Assembly (NCBI RefSeq): GCF_902488535.1
Contig: NZ_CABTWO010000010.1
Location: 1-64,000 of the forward strand
Direction of reading: 5' to 3'
Source: an uncultured Mobiluncus sp.
Lineage (GTDB): Bacteria; Actinomycetota; Actinomycetes; Actinomycetales; Actinomycetaceae
Length of the DNA stretch: 64,000 bases
Shown here: positions 33,805 to 42,295 of the stretch, piece by piece
How positions within the stretch are numbered: position 1 is the stretch's first letter
Layout: each line of letters starts with the position of its first letter
Program-made: the position numbers and the translations under genes
The notes under the pieces: model-generated
The model's database searches: none
What the model was told of the DNA's origin: nothing
Seen by the model: the letters and a program-made list of their open reading frames with translations, nothing else

Positions 33805-35475
33805 CTAGCCTCGAACCGCCCAGGCCGCAGCATCGCTGACAGCTCCCGGTCCTCCGATGACGACTGAAGAAGCGCGGTTGAGCAGTTGTGCCAATCGGGC
33901 TGCTGTTGGCGCGGAGAGATAACCGGGGTGGGTCAGCAGCAGGCAGGCGTTGCGGTGCGCGGCCAAAGCTGCCCCGGCCAGCCCATCGGGGAAGTTCACT
34001 CCGCTGGCGATAACTGCGGAAGTGGCGCCGGGTGCAAAGGCTTGGGCCACAAACTGAGCGGTTTGATAACGATCCAAGCCTTGAATGGGTTGTGACTTGT
34101 AGCCCGCTAATCCGGCCTGATTCCACGCCCGCACTGCCGGTCCACCGATGGGAAATATACTTGCACCCGACTGCGTTTGGTGAGCTTGGATAAACTCCGC
34201 AGTTTCCGGCGGAAGGGAAGCTCCGGCGTTCAACACCACTACGCCGTGAATAAAAGCTGCACCTGCCCCCGCGCTCAGTGCGTCAGGAAATGAAAGTCCG
34301 TCCGCAATCAAAATTGGTGTCTGGGTGATTCCCCTCTGGTTCCATTCCGCAATAGTTTGGGCGGCGACCGCTGCGGCGGTGCCGTAGCGATTCATGCCGT
34401 AGATGCGGCTCACCTGGACCCCACGTGCTTGTAGAGCCCCCAGCGTGGCGGGGTCAAAAGCGACCTGGCCACCCACCAATCGCACGTCGCGAATTCCCCT
34501 GGCTTGGATTTCGGCAACCGTGCCAGGTTCCACAAAAGGACCGTTAGACAGCACCAGCGGAGCGCCCAGCGCCGCGGCTAAAGGACCGGCACTCAAGGCA
34601 TCAGGAGCCGCTTTACCGGTAGCGATGACCAGGGAGGGACCAGTGAACCCACCTTGGCGCCAGGCTTGTAAAGATGTCTCTACACGATTGCTGCCGGCAA
34701 TTCTTCCCGGTGCTGCACCAGGTTTAGGCTGCGGATTCGGTTGCGGGGAGGGCGCTGCCCCAGTGGTGCCCTCAACGCTGGAAACCCCGATAGTTTCGAA
34801 AATCCAATTTGCGAAAGAAGAGCTCGGCACGTATTTGTAGTCTTCGAACCGCAAGTATCCTCGCGGGGTTTGCACCGCAGCCGACAGCACCCCATAGAGT
34901 TTTCCGCCGCTAATGAGAGGTCCGCCGGAATCACCGACCTCCGAATAGTTACCTCGCGCAGAGCGGGCATAGAGATAGCCGTCTTCGACGGTACCGAGCG
35001 CAGTCAGCTGAGTCGTCTTAAGATTCAATCCCGTGCCAAAACCGTAGGCTTCGCCAGCCTCTCCGGCAGTGAGGTTTTGGCTGGTGAAAGGCAGCACGGT
35101 TCTGCCGGGTGAATCTAAACGCACCAGAGCCACGTCATAATAGGGATGCGCGACGACACGTGTTACCGCAGAAGGAAAGTTTCGATTGATGCTCGCGCCG
35201 ATGGACGCATAGGCGTATTCCAGATTGGCATTTGTGACGCAATGCGCGGCTGTGAGTACCCAGTTTGAGGAGACAAAGGAGCCGCTGCATTCCATCCAGC
35301 CATCGTCAGATGTGCTGGAAATCCGTAATGCGACTGCCCAGCCGGTCTCGCTTGAGTCCGTCAGAGTACCGCCCTCGATGGCGTATGCAGAGGTTTCACT
35401 GCCCGCAGCCAGGCCGAGGGTTGCCCCCAAGATGGTGAAAAGGGCGATAAACCGAGAGATAAGACGTCGACTCAC
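33805..35475 (-). CDS. Secreted trypsin-fold serine protease with three cell-wall-binding repeats
   Basis: This 556-residue exported protein has a signal peptide (residues 1-32, ending AYA) directly followed by IEGG, the activation sequence of trypsin-like enzymes. The catalytic triad is His78 (TAAHC), Asp114 (YYDVALV) and Ser183 (GDSGGP). A proline-rich linker (about 245-255) leads to three CWB2 (cell wall binding repeat 2) modules, each starting with an R-x-Y/V-G/E-T-like motif (GSNRVETS, GMNRYGTA, GLDRYQTA). It is probably held on the cell wall. The residue at the trypsin specificity position appears to be Tyr177, not Asp, so Lys/Arg specificity is unlikely. It starts at GTG 35475. Confidence 0.88.
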   Translation of the reverse strand: MSRRLISRFIALFTILGATLGLAAGSETSAYAIEGGTLTDSSETGWAVALRISSTSDDGWMECSGSFVSSNWVLTAAHCVTNANLEYAYASIGASINRNFPSAVTRVVAHPYYDVALVRLDSPGRTVLPFTSQNLTAGEAGEAYGFGTGLNLKTTQLTALGTVEDGYLYARSARGNYSEVGDSGGPLISGGKLYGVLSAAVQTPRGYLRFEDYKYVPSSSFANWIFETIGVSSVEGTTGAAPSPQPNPQPKPGAAPGRIAGSNRVETSLQAWRQGGFTGPSLVIATGKAAPDALSAGPLAAALGAPLVLSNGPFVEPGTVAEIQARGIRDVRLVGGQVAFDPATLGALQARGVQVSRIYGMNRYGTAAAVAAQTIAEWNQRGITQTPILIADGLSFPDALSAGAGAAFIHGVVVLNAGASLPPETAEFIQAHQTQSGASIFPIGGPAVRAWNQAGLAGYKSQPIQGLDRYQTAQFVAQAFAPGATSAVIASGVNFPDGLAGAALAAHRNACLLLTHPGYLSAPTAARLAQLLNRASSVVIGGPGAVSDAAAWAVRG

Positions 35476-35506
35476 GTATCAATTCATCGGCGAAACTTAA
35501 CAAAAT

Positions 35507-36529
35507 TTAGGCTTCTGGACGCTTCGTGGCGGTTCCGTCCGATTGTTTCCGTTCCCGGTATCGGCTGACCAGCAGAGAAACCACCGTGGTAATAATCAAT
35601 ACCCCGACGATATAGCCTAAAGACACCGGAATGGTCGCTTCGGGCAGTCCCGTAAAGGGCTGGCCGCCGTTGATGAACGGAATTTCGTTCGTGCTCAAAG
35701 CGTGCACGATAAGTTTGCCCCCGATGAAGGCCAATATGGCGGCTAAACCGTAGTGCAAGAAAATCAGGCGTTCCATCAGACTTTCAATCAGGAAGTACAA
35801 CTGCCGCAGGCCCATCAGCGCGAAAGCGTTGGCGGCGAACACGATGAAAGCTTCCTTAGTTAGACCGAAAATCGCGGGAATGGAGTCTACCGCAAACATC
35901 ACGTCTGCCGTGCCCACCGCCACAATAACCAACAGAAAGGGCGTAATGTGACGTTTGCCATCGATCTTGGCAAAGTATTGATGACCCACGTAATCGGGCG
36001 TGACCGGGAAAATCCGGCGAACCCAGGAAACGAAAAAGTTTTCTTTGTACTCTTCCTCTTCTTCGGAGCCGGCGTTGCCTTCGCGAACCTGTTGAAAAGC
36101 TGTGAACAGCAGAAACAACCCGAAGATATAAAAAATCCAGCTGAAATGTTCGATGAGGGCGGCTCCCAAGAGGATGAAAATCAGACGGAACGCCAGTGCC
36201 AAAGTGATGCCTACCGCGATAATTTTTTGCTGGACCTCACGCGGCGCTTTAAAGGCAGAAATAATGATGACGAACACGAACAGGTTATCCAGGGACAGCG
36301 ACCATTCGGTGACCCAACCGGCGAAGTATTGTCCGCCCAAGTCCCAGCCTAAAGTTAGGCCGATGACCAGCCCTGCCACCACCGCTATGGAAATGTAGAT
36401 GGCAGTCCACGCCGCAGACTCCTTTATGGAAGGGAAATGGTCTTTGCGGACGTGGGCGAAAAAATCAAAGGTCAAGATACCGATAATAACGACAAACAGA
36501 ATTATCCAGGCCAGCAAGGGTATATGCAT
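35507..36529 (-). CDS. TerC-family membrane protein, probable manganese exporter
   Basis: This 340-residue protein has about eight to nine membrane spans and the TerC signatures (EWSLSLDNLFVFVII, AVGTADVMFAVDSIPAIFGL) with acidic residues inside the spans. TerC-family members such as Alx and MntP-like proteins export manganese and help metallate secreted enzymes. The start is ATG 36529 with GGAGGAA at an ideal distance; the open frame upstream belongs to the leader RNA. The yybP-ykoY riboswitch just upstream supports a manganese role. Confidence 0.9.
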   Translation of the reverse strand: MHIPLLAWIILFVVIIGILTFDFFAHVRKDHFPSIKESAAWTAIYISIAVVAGLVIGLTLGWDLGGQYFAGWVTEWSLSLDNLFVFVIIISAFKAPREVQQKIIAVGITLALAFRLIFILLGAALIEHFSWIFYIFGLFLLFTAFQQVREGNAGSEEEEEYKENFFVSWVRRIFPVTPDYVGHQYFAKIDGKRHITPFLLVIVAVGTADVMFAVDSIPAIFGLTKEAFIVFAANAFALMGLRQLYFLIESLMERLIFLHYGLAAILAFIGGKLIVHALSTNEIPFINGGQPFTGLPEATIPVSLGYIVGVLIITTVVSLLVSRYRERKQSDGTATKRPEA

Positions 36530-36544
36530 ACGTAAACATTCCTC

Positions 36545-36700
36545 CGGTACGAAAATAGTGGGGTACCGAAGGTCTCTCCCCGCCTGATGTTTCGCAGGCC
36601 GATGGCACCGAGTTTCGCGGTTCCGCAGCACTGGCGGCGGACGGCTTCACTGTGATGACGATGCCCTCAGTTAGTGGGAATACTCCCCCTCGTACCTGCA
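36545..36700 (-). promoter_or_regulatory. yybP-ykoY manganese riboswitch upstream of terC
   Basis: Read on the minus strand, the leader carries the two conserved loops of this class. GGGGGAGTA is at 36681-36690, and GGAGAGACCTT, with the GAGACC core, is at about 36570-36580. Helices of variable sequence lie between, and a GGTAC/GTACC closing helix joins the ends. Downstream, CGGTAC and GTACCG can form a hairpin next to the terC GGAGG site, so the switch probably controls translation or read-through. The class senses Mn2+ and commonly precedes terC and mntP genes. Confidence 0.8.
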
Positions 36701-36706
36701 ATTCTA
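36701..36706 (-). promoter_or_regulatory. -10 box of the terC riboswitch transcript
   Basis: TAGAAT on the minus strand (36701-36706) sits about 7 nt before the first riboswitch helix, giving a start near 36694. The rest of 36707-36817 is the divergent putP upstream region. Confidence 0.45.
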
Positions 36707-36817
36707 TCAGGAGTCAGGACACGTTTCTTAAATGTGGGACTTAAGTACTATGATGGCGCTTGTCGAAGTATACGACCCGCATTGTTGCCGGTCTAATAAT
36801 TTTCAGAAAGGTTCAAT

Positions 36818-38473
36818 ATGTGCATAACTACAGTTGTACCCGCAGGAGCCGCTGGAACCACGGCTAACCCCGCAGGCATCGCCATCGCGATGATTATCTA
36901 TTTCGTAGCCATGATCATGATTGGTATCTATGGCTATACCCGTTCCAAGAGCTTGGACGACTATATGCTGGGCGGGCGTGATCTGCCCCCCTTCGTAGCC
37001 GCCCTTTCCGCCGGTGCGGCCGATATGTCCGGCTGGCTGATGATGGGTCTGCCCGGCGCCATGTACCTCAGCGGGATTTTCAACGGCTGGATTGCGATTG
37101 GTTTGACAGTTGGGGCCTGGATTAACTGGCTGGTCACTGCGCCGCGTTTGCGCGCTTACACGGAAGTCGCTGGCGACTCAATCACGGTCCCCTCGTTCTT
37201 TTCCAACCGTACCCACGACACCTCCAAGATTATCCGCTACGTAGCGGGCATTATCATCGTGGTTTTCTTTACCCTGTATGTGTCCTCCGGCATGGTGGCC
37301 GGCGGTACTTTCTTCCATTCGACCTTTGGCTGGGACTACCACGTCGGCATGGTTTTTGTGGCAGGCATCGTGATTCTCTACACCCTGGTCGGCGGCTTCC
37401 TGGCTGTGTCTTGGACAGATATGGTGCAAGGTCTGATTATGATGGTGGCCTTGGTAGCGGTGCCAATCATGGGCCTAGTGGTGATTGGCGGATTCAGTGG
37501 TGTCGCCGAGGGCCTGTCGACCACTGGTGACAACTCTCTGTTGAACCCCATGGGCACCGGACTTGACGCCGTAGGGTGGATGGACTGGATTTCCAACGTA
37601 GCGTGGGGATTGGGTTACTTCGGAATGCCCCACATTATTGTGCGTTTCATGGCGCTGCGTTCCCCGCGCCAAGCCACTCCCGCCCGACGCTTCTGGCTGG
37701 GTTGGATGGTGTTCTGCCTGCTCGGCACCGGTATGACCGCTATTATCGGCCGTGCCATGAGCGAAAAGGGCATTATTCCCGATTTGATGCCGAAAGAGGG
37801 CGTGGAGGGCAACCCCCAAGAGACCGTATTCCTGGTTATGGGTACCAAACTGTTCCCGGCCATTCTGGCTGGCTTCATGCTGGCCGCTATCCTGGCCGCG
37901 ATTATGTCCACCGTGTCCTCACAACTGTTGGTGACTTCCTCGGCCATGGTGGAGGACATCTATCACGGGGCCACTAAGAAACAACTTAGCGATTACAAGG
38001 GCGTGATGTTGGGGCGTATCACGGTTTTGTTGGTGTCCGTGGTGGCGGCTGTGCTGGCCATAGATCCGTCAAACTCTGTATTGGGGCTGGTGTCTTTCGC
38101 TTGGGCAGGTTTCGGGGCCGCCTTTGGCCCCATCGTTATTCTGTCGCTGTATTGGAAGCGACTGACATGGCAAGGTGCGGCTTCCGGCATGGCCGTGGGC
38201 GCCGTGGTGGCGGTGCTGTGGAACAAGGCGTTCAACAACGGCGACGCTTCGTGGATTGTCTATACGCACCTGTACGAAATCGTGCCCGGATTCTTGCTGT
38301 GCCTGCTGGTGGCTTGGCTGGTTTCTAAAGCTACCTGGCGCGATGACCCCGTGATTCTCGAGGAGTTTGAACGTGCGGTGGCTATTGCTAAAGGACAGCC
38401 CGATCCGAAGGGTCTGATTAAGACTCTAGAAGAAAAACAGTCTGAATCCGCGGAAAAGAAACAGAATGCCTGA
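36818..38473 (+). CDS. putP: Sodium/proline symporter
   Basis: This 551-residue carrier of the SSS family has 12-13 predicted spans. The N-terminus contains GGRDLPPFVAALSAGAADMS, the sodium and substrate motif of PutP, and LMMGLPGAMYLSG follows. It imports proline with sodium for use as carbon, nitrogen or osmolyte. ATG 36818 has an AGAAAGG site. putA lies 126 bp downstream, so import and catabolism are linked; whether they share a transcript is unclear. Confidence 0.93.
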   Translation: MCITTVVPAGAAGTTANPAGIAIAMIIYFVAMIMIGIYGYTRSKSLDDYMLGGRDLPPFVAALSAGAADMSGWLMMGLPGAMYLSGIFNGWIAIGLTVGAWINWLVTAPRLRAYTEVAGDSITVPSFFSNRTHDTSKIIRYVAGIIIVVFFTLYVSSGMVAGGTFFHSTFGWDYHVGMVFVAGIVILYTLVGGFLAVSWTDMVQGLIMMVALVAVPIMGLVVIGGFSGVAEGLSTTGDNSLLNPMGTGLDAVGWMDWISNVAWGLGYFGMPHIIVRFMALRSPRQATPARRFWLGWMVFCLLGTGMTAIIGRAMSEKGIIPDLMPKEGVEGNPQETVFLVMGTKLFPAILAGFMLAAILAAIMSTVSSQLLVTSSAMVEDIYHGATKKQLSDYKGVMLGRITVLLVSVVAAVLAIDPSNSVLGLVSFAWAGFGAAFGPIVILSLYWKRLTWQGAASGMAVGAVVAVLWNKAFNNGDASWIVYTHLYEIVPGFLLCLLVAWLVSKATWRDDPVILEEFERAVAIAKGQPDPKGLIKTLEEKQSESAEKKQNA

Positions 38474-38599
38474 TCTCTCACCAAAATAGACAGTTAAAGA
38501 TACTGCAAAAAGTGTTAGTAAATGATAGGTAAAAGGTGACGGAATTGCTCTCGTGAGCAACGAGTACCCCGAGCGAAAACACAACCCAAAGGAGACAAG

Positions 38600-41500
38600 T
38601 TGAAACCGCTCAATGAACAAGAATTAGCTGAACTGAGGGAAGTCGGTCAGCTAGCTATAAAACGAGCTCAGAAATGGATTGAGGCCTCAAAGAAATACCC
38701 GGTCGATTACGCTTCTAAGCTGCTGTCACGCACTTTAAAGGACCCGCGTGGCCTAGACTTCACCGTGGCGTTTGTCGATGAAGTCGTGCGTCCGGAGGAC
38801 ATCAAGATTGCCGGCGAGAATCTGGCAGCTTTGGTGAAAGAAAACAAACCGTCTTTCTTACCTCCCTACCTCAAGTTGCCGGCAGTGTACGGTGGGGCTT
38901 TGGGTTCAGTCATCCCCGATATTGCGGTTCCGGCGGCCCGGCGTGTGTTCCGTGAACTCGTGGGCGACTTGGCGATTGACGTGACCAACAAGTCCTTGGG
39001 GCGGGCTATTGCGAAACTGCGCGCGGACGGGTCCCGTCTGAACATGAACCTTTTGGGTGAAGCCGTGCTGGGCAACAAGGAAGCCTCCCGACGCTTGAGT
39101 GACGTTGTGGAACTGCTGCAGCGTGACGATGTGGACTACGTGTCTATCAAAGTGTCCGCGGTAACCGGCCCCCACATCGCTTGGGACTACCAAAAGATGG
39201 TGGCATACGCGGTCGAGAACCTGGTGCCGCTGTACCGGGAAGCCAACAAGTTCAGCCCCAAGAAGTTCATTAACTTGGACATGGAGGAATACCACGACCT
39301 GCACATGACCATCGATGTGTTCAAGCAGTTGCTGGACCGCGAGGAATTCAAGGACCTGGAGGCGGGTATCGTGCTTCAGGCCTACCTGCCGGATTCGCTG
39401 GGAGCTATGCAAGACTTGCAGGCTTGGGCGGCGAAGCGTGTCGAAAGCGGTGGAGCGCGAGTCAAGGTGCGTGTGGTCAAAGGCGCGAACCTGTCTATGG
39501 AGCACGTCGATGCCATGATGCACGGCTGGCCGATGACCCCGCAACCCTCGAAACAGCATACCGACGCAAACTACATGCGCATCCTCAACTATGCGTTGAC
39601 GCCTGAACACACCAAGAACATCCGTATCGGCGTGGCTGGCATGAACGTGTTCACCGCCGGTTTCGCATACGAGTTGGCGAACAAGCGCGGGGTGTTCCAG
39701 TCCCACGGCTGCGAGTTTGAGATGCTGACGGGCATGAACAGCTCGATGGCACGCGCGGTCATGGAAGACACCGGCCCGCTGCTGTACTACGTTCCGGTGG
39801 TCCACCCTGAGGAGTTCGACGTTGCCATCAGCTACCTGGTGCGTCGTCTGGAAGAAATCGCCGCGGAAGAAAACTTCATGAGCGCGGCTTTTGAGCTGAC
39901 CACGAACCAGGCTATGTACGAACGCGAACGCAACCGCTTCGAGAAAGCCATTTCTATGGTCAACGACCTGGAGTTCGGGCCGCGCCGCCATCAGGACCGC
40001 AATAACGAAACCGACGAGGAACTGGCCAAACTTGTCCAGGACGACTCCGGTAAGTGGACGTTCCGCAACGTTCCGGATTCCGATCCGTCCCTGCCGGCTA
40101 ACGTGGCTTGGGGCGAAGCGATTGCCGCCAAGATGCAGGATTCTCAGATTGGTCAGGACACAGTAGAGGCCTCCAAGATTAATAACGAAGACGAATTGCA
40201 GGGCGTACTGAAGCGCGCTGAGGAAGGTGGCGCAAAGTGGTGGGCGCTCAGCCCGGAGGAACGCGGCGAGATTCTGCACCGCGCCGGTGTCATCATGAGC
40301 CAACATCGCGCCGAGTTTATCGAAGTGATGGGTTCCGAGGCCGGTAAAGCCATCGACCAGGGCGACGTGGAAGTTTCCGAGGCTGTTGATTACGCTCACT
40401 ACTACGCCGCAGAAGCCGTGGCGATGTCTCAGGTGGCGGGTGCCAAGTTTACTCCCGCCAAGATTACCGTGGTGACTCCGCCGTGGAACTTCCCGGTGGC
40501 GATTCCCGGTGGTTCGACCATTGCCGGTCTGGCGGCTGGTTCTCCGGTTATTCTGAAGCCGGCCTCCCCCGCTCGCCGTTGTGGGGCGTTACTCGCAGAA
40601 TGCCTGTGGGAAGCCGGCGTTCCCAAGGACGTGTTGCAACTGGTGACGCTGGCCAACCACGACTTGGGCAAGATTTTGGTCACCGATCCGCGGGTGGAAC
40701 GCGTTATTCTGACCGGCGGTATCGAAACCGCGCAAATGTTCCGCTCCTGGCGTCCCGACCTGGGCCTGCTGGCTGAGACTTCCGGCAAGAACGCCATCAT
40801 CGTCACTCCTTCGGCTGACCTTGACTTGGCGGTAAAGGACGTTGTCACCAGTGCGTTCGGTCACGCGGGGCAGAAGTGTTCGGCTGCGTCTTTGGTCATT
40901 TTGGTGGGCACGGTTGGTACCTCCAAACGTTTCCACAACCAGTTGATTGACGCGGTGCAGTCGCTGAAAGTTGGTTACCCGTGGGATTTGGGTATCCAGA
41001 TGGGGCCGGTCGTGGAAAAGCCTGGCGAAAAGCTGCTGCGCGGTTTGACCCAGTTGGAGCCTGGTCAGAGCTGGGCGGTAAAGCCGAAGGAACTTGACGA
41101 TTCCGGACGGCTGTGGAGCCCGGGCGTGCGCGCCAATGTGAAACCCGGCAGCGAATACCACATGACCGAGTACTTCGGCCCGATTTTGGGTGTGATGCGC
41201 TGCGACACTTTGGAAGAAGCCGTCGAGTTGCAAAACCAGGTCGAATACGGCTTGACCGGCGGTATTCACTCCCTGAATCCGGACGAAATCAAGTATTGGC
41301 TGGATCATGTTCAGGTCGGTAACGCTTACATCAACCGTGGTATTACCGGTGCCATCGTGCGGCGTCAGCCGTTCGGCGGCTGGAAGCGTTCCGTAGTGGG
41401 TGCCGGTTCCAAGGCCGGTGGCCCCTCCTACCTGTACGCTTTGGGCGAATGGAGCCCGGATGACGCGACCTTAGGTAGCATTGCCGGTTCCGCTTCCGGT

Positions 41501-42109
41501 GCTTTGGCACGGGAATTGACCGCGCTGGCCGATGAAATCGGAGACCATGACAAGCTTGAGAAGTCTTTGGCTGGCGATGAAACCGCTTATGCCCAGGATT
41601 TCCAGGTTAATCGCGATCCGTCCCAACTCGGTGTGGAACGCAACATCTTCCGCTGCTTACCGGTTCCGGTGGTCGTGCGTATCGGTGAAAACGTCAAGAA
41701 CTGGGAGATTGCCCACGTGTTGCACTCCGGGTTGCTGGTCGGTTCCAAGATTACGGTTTCTACCGTCAAGCCGTTGACCCCCGGTTTGGCTGGTTTTGCC
41801 TCCAAGCACGGTGTCAGCGTGATGGTTCAAGATGAAGCCGCCTGGTTGAACTGGGCTAAGAGCTGGGCCGCTCACGATGCCGGCTTTGACGGGCGGATTC
41901 GTATCATCGGTGAAAGCCGTACCAAGGTCGCTGAAGCTATCGACGGTTCTGTTGATGTTGCCATCTGGGATCACCCGGTCACCTATTCCGGTCGGGTCGA
42001 AATGATCCCGTTCCTCCACGAACAGGCAGTTGCTTTGACGAACCACCGCTTTGGAGATCCCACGCCAATCACTAACGGCATTCTCGAGGACCACGTGGTG
42101 GACTACTAA
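38600..42109 (+). CDS. putA: Bifunctional proline dehydrogenase / 1-pyrroline-5-carboxylate dehydrogenase
   Basis: This 1169-residue enzyme oxidises proline to glutamate in two steps. The FAD-dependent proline dehydrogenase barrel covers about residues 60-450 (EYHDLHMTID, VVKGANLSMEH, FEMLTGMNSS). The NAD-dependent aldehyde dehydrogenase covers about 520-1000, with catalytic Glu in LAETSGKN and Cys in GHAGQKCSAAS. A C-terminal extension follows. There is no ribbon-helix-helix domain at the N-terminus, so it does not repress its own operon. The start is TTG 38600 with an AAAGGAG site. A strong terminator follows. Confidence 0.95.
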   Translation: MKPLNEQELAELREVGQLAIKRAQKWIEASKKYPVDYASKLLSRTLKDPRGLDFTVAFVDEVVRPEDIKIAGENLAALVKENKPSFLPPYLKLPAVYGGALGSVIPDIAVPAARRVFRELVGDLAIDVTNKSLGRAIAKLRADGSRLNMNLLGEAVLGNKEASRRLSDVVELLQRDDVDYVSIKVSAVTGPHIAWDYQKMVAYAVENLVPLYREANKFSPKKFINLDMEEYHDLHMTIDVFKQLLDREEFKDLEAGIVLQAYLPDSLGAMQDLQAWAAKRVESGGARVKVRVVKGANLSMEHVDAMMHGWPMTPQPSKQHTDANYMRILNYALTPEHTKNIRIGVAGMNVFTAGFAYELANKRGVFQSHGCEFEMLTGMNSSMARAVMEDTGPLLYYVPVVHPEEFDVAISYLVRRLEEIAAEENFMSAAFELTTNQAMYERERNRFEKAISMVNDLEFGPRRHQDRNNETDEELAKLVQDDSGKWTFRNVPDSDPSLPANVAWGEAIAAKMQDSQIGQDTVEASKINNEDELQGVLKRAEEGGAKWWALSPEERGEILHRAGVIMSQHRAEFIEVMGSEAGKAIDQGDVEVSEAVDYAHYYAAEAVAMSQVAGAKFTPAKITVVTPPWNFPVAIPGGSTIAGLAAGSPVILKPASPARRCGALLAECLWEAGVPKDVLQLVTLANHDLGKILVTDPRVERVILTGGIETAQMFRSWRPDLGLLAETSGKNAIIVTPSADLDLAVKDVVTSAFGHAGQKCSAASLVILVGTVGTSKRFHNQLIDAVQSLKVGYPWDLGIQMGPVVEKPGEKLLRGLTQLEPGQSWAVKPKELDDSGRLWSPGVRANVKPGSEYHMTEYFGPILGVMRCDTLEEAVELQNQVEYGLTGGIHSLNPDEIKYWLDHVQVGNAYINRGITGAIVRRQPFGGWKRSVVGAGSKAGGPSYLYALGEWSPDDATLGSIAGSASGALARELTALADEIGDHDKLEKSLAGDETAYAQDFQVNRDPSQLGVERNIFRCLPVPVVVRIGENVKNWEIAHVLHSGLLVGSKITVSTVKPLTPGLAGFASKHGVSVMVQDEAAWLNWAKSWAAHDAGFDGRIRIIGESRTKVAEAIDGSVDVAIWDHPVTYSGRVEMIPFLHEQAVALTNHRFGDPTPITNGILEDHVVDY

Positions 42110-42145
42110 TCCAACCCTTGGGCTTGAGCTCATAACTTAATCCAT

Positions 42146-42184
42146 CCGGTGGCTGCTGAAACACAGCAGCCACCGGTGTTTTTA
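42146..42184 (+). terminator. Intrinsic terminator after putA
   Basis: A perfect 13-bp stem (CCGGTGGCTGCTG at 42146-42158, complement at 42164-42176) with a 5-nt loop is followed by TGTTTTTA. It ends putA transcription before the convergent uvrB. Confidence 0.93.
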
Positions 42185-42295
42185 GTTCATATGCAAACTT
42201 AGACTCCGTAAACCCGAGTGCGCCAAAGCGGGCGAAACCAAGCCAACCCGACCGCCCTTGAGCGCACACTTTAACCCAAAACACGACCCGAAACG

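Noticed and set aside
38906..40399. Open frame of 497 codons antisense to putA
   Set aside because: It lies entirely within the intact proline dehydrogenase gene, has no start signal and has low-complexity composition typical of a shadow.
42219..42270. Inverted repeat GTGCGC/GCGCAC with an inner GGGCG/CGCCC pairing after uvrB
   Set aside because: It could be a minus-strand terminator, but there is no T run and the loop is long and uneven, so I did not annotate it.
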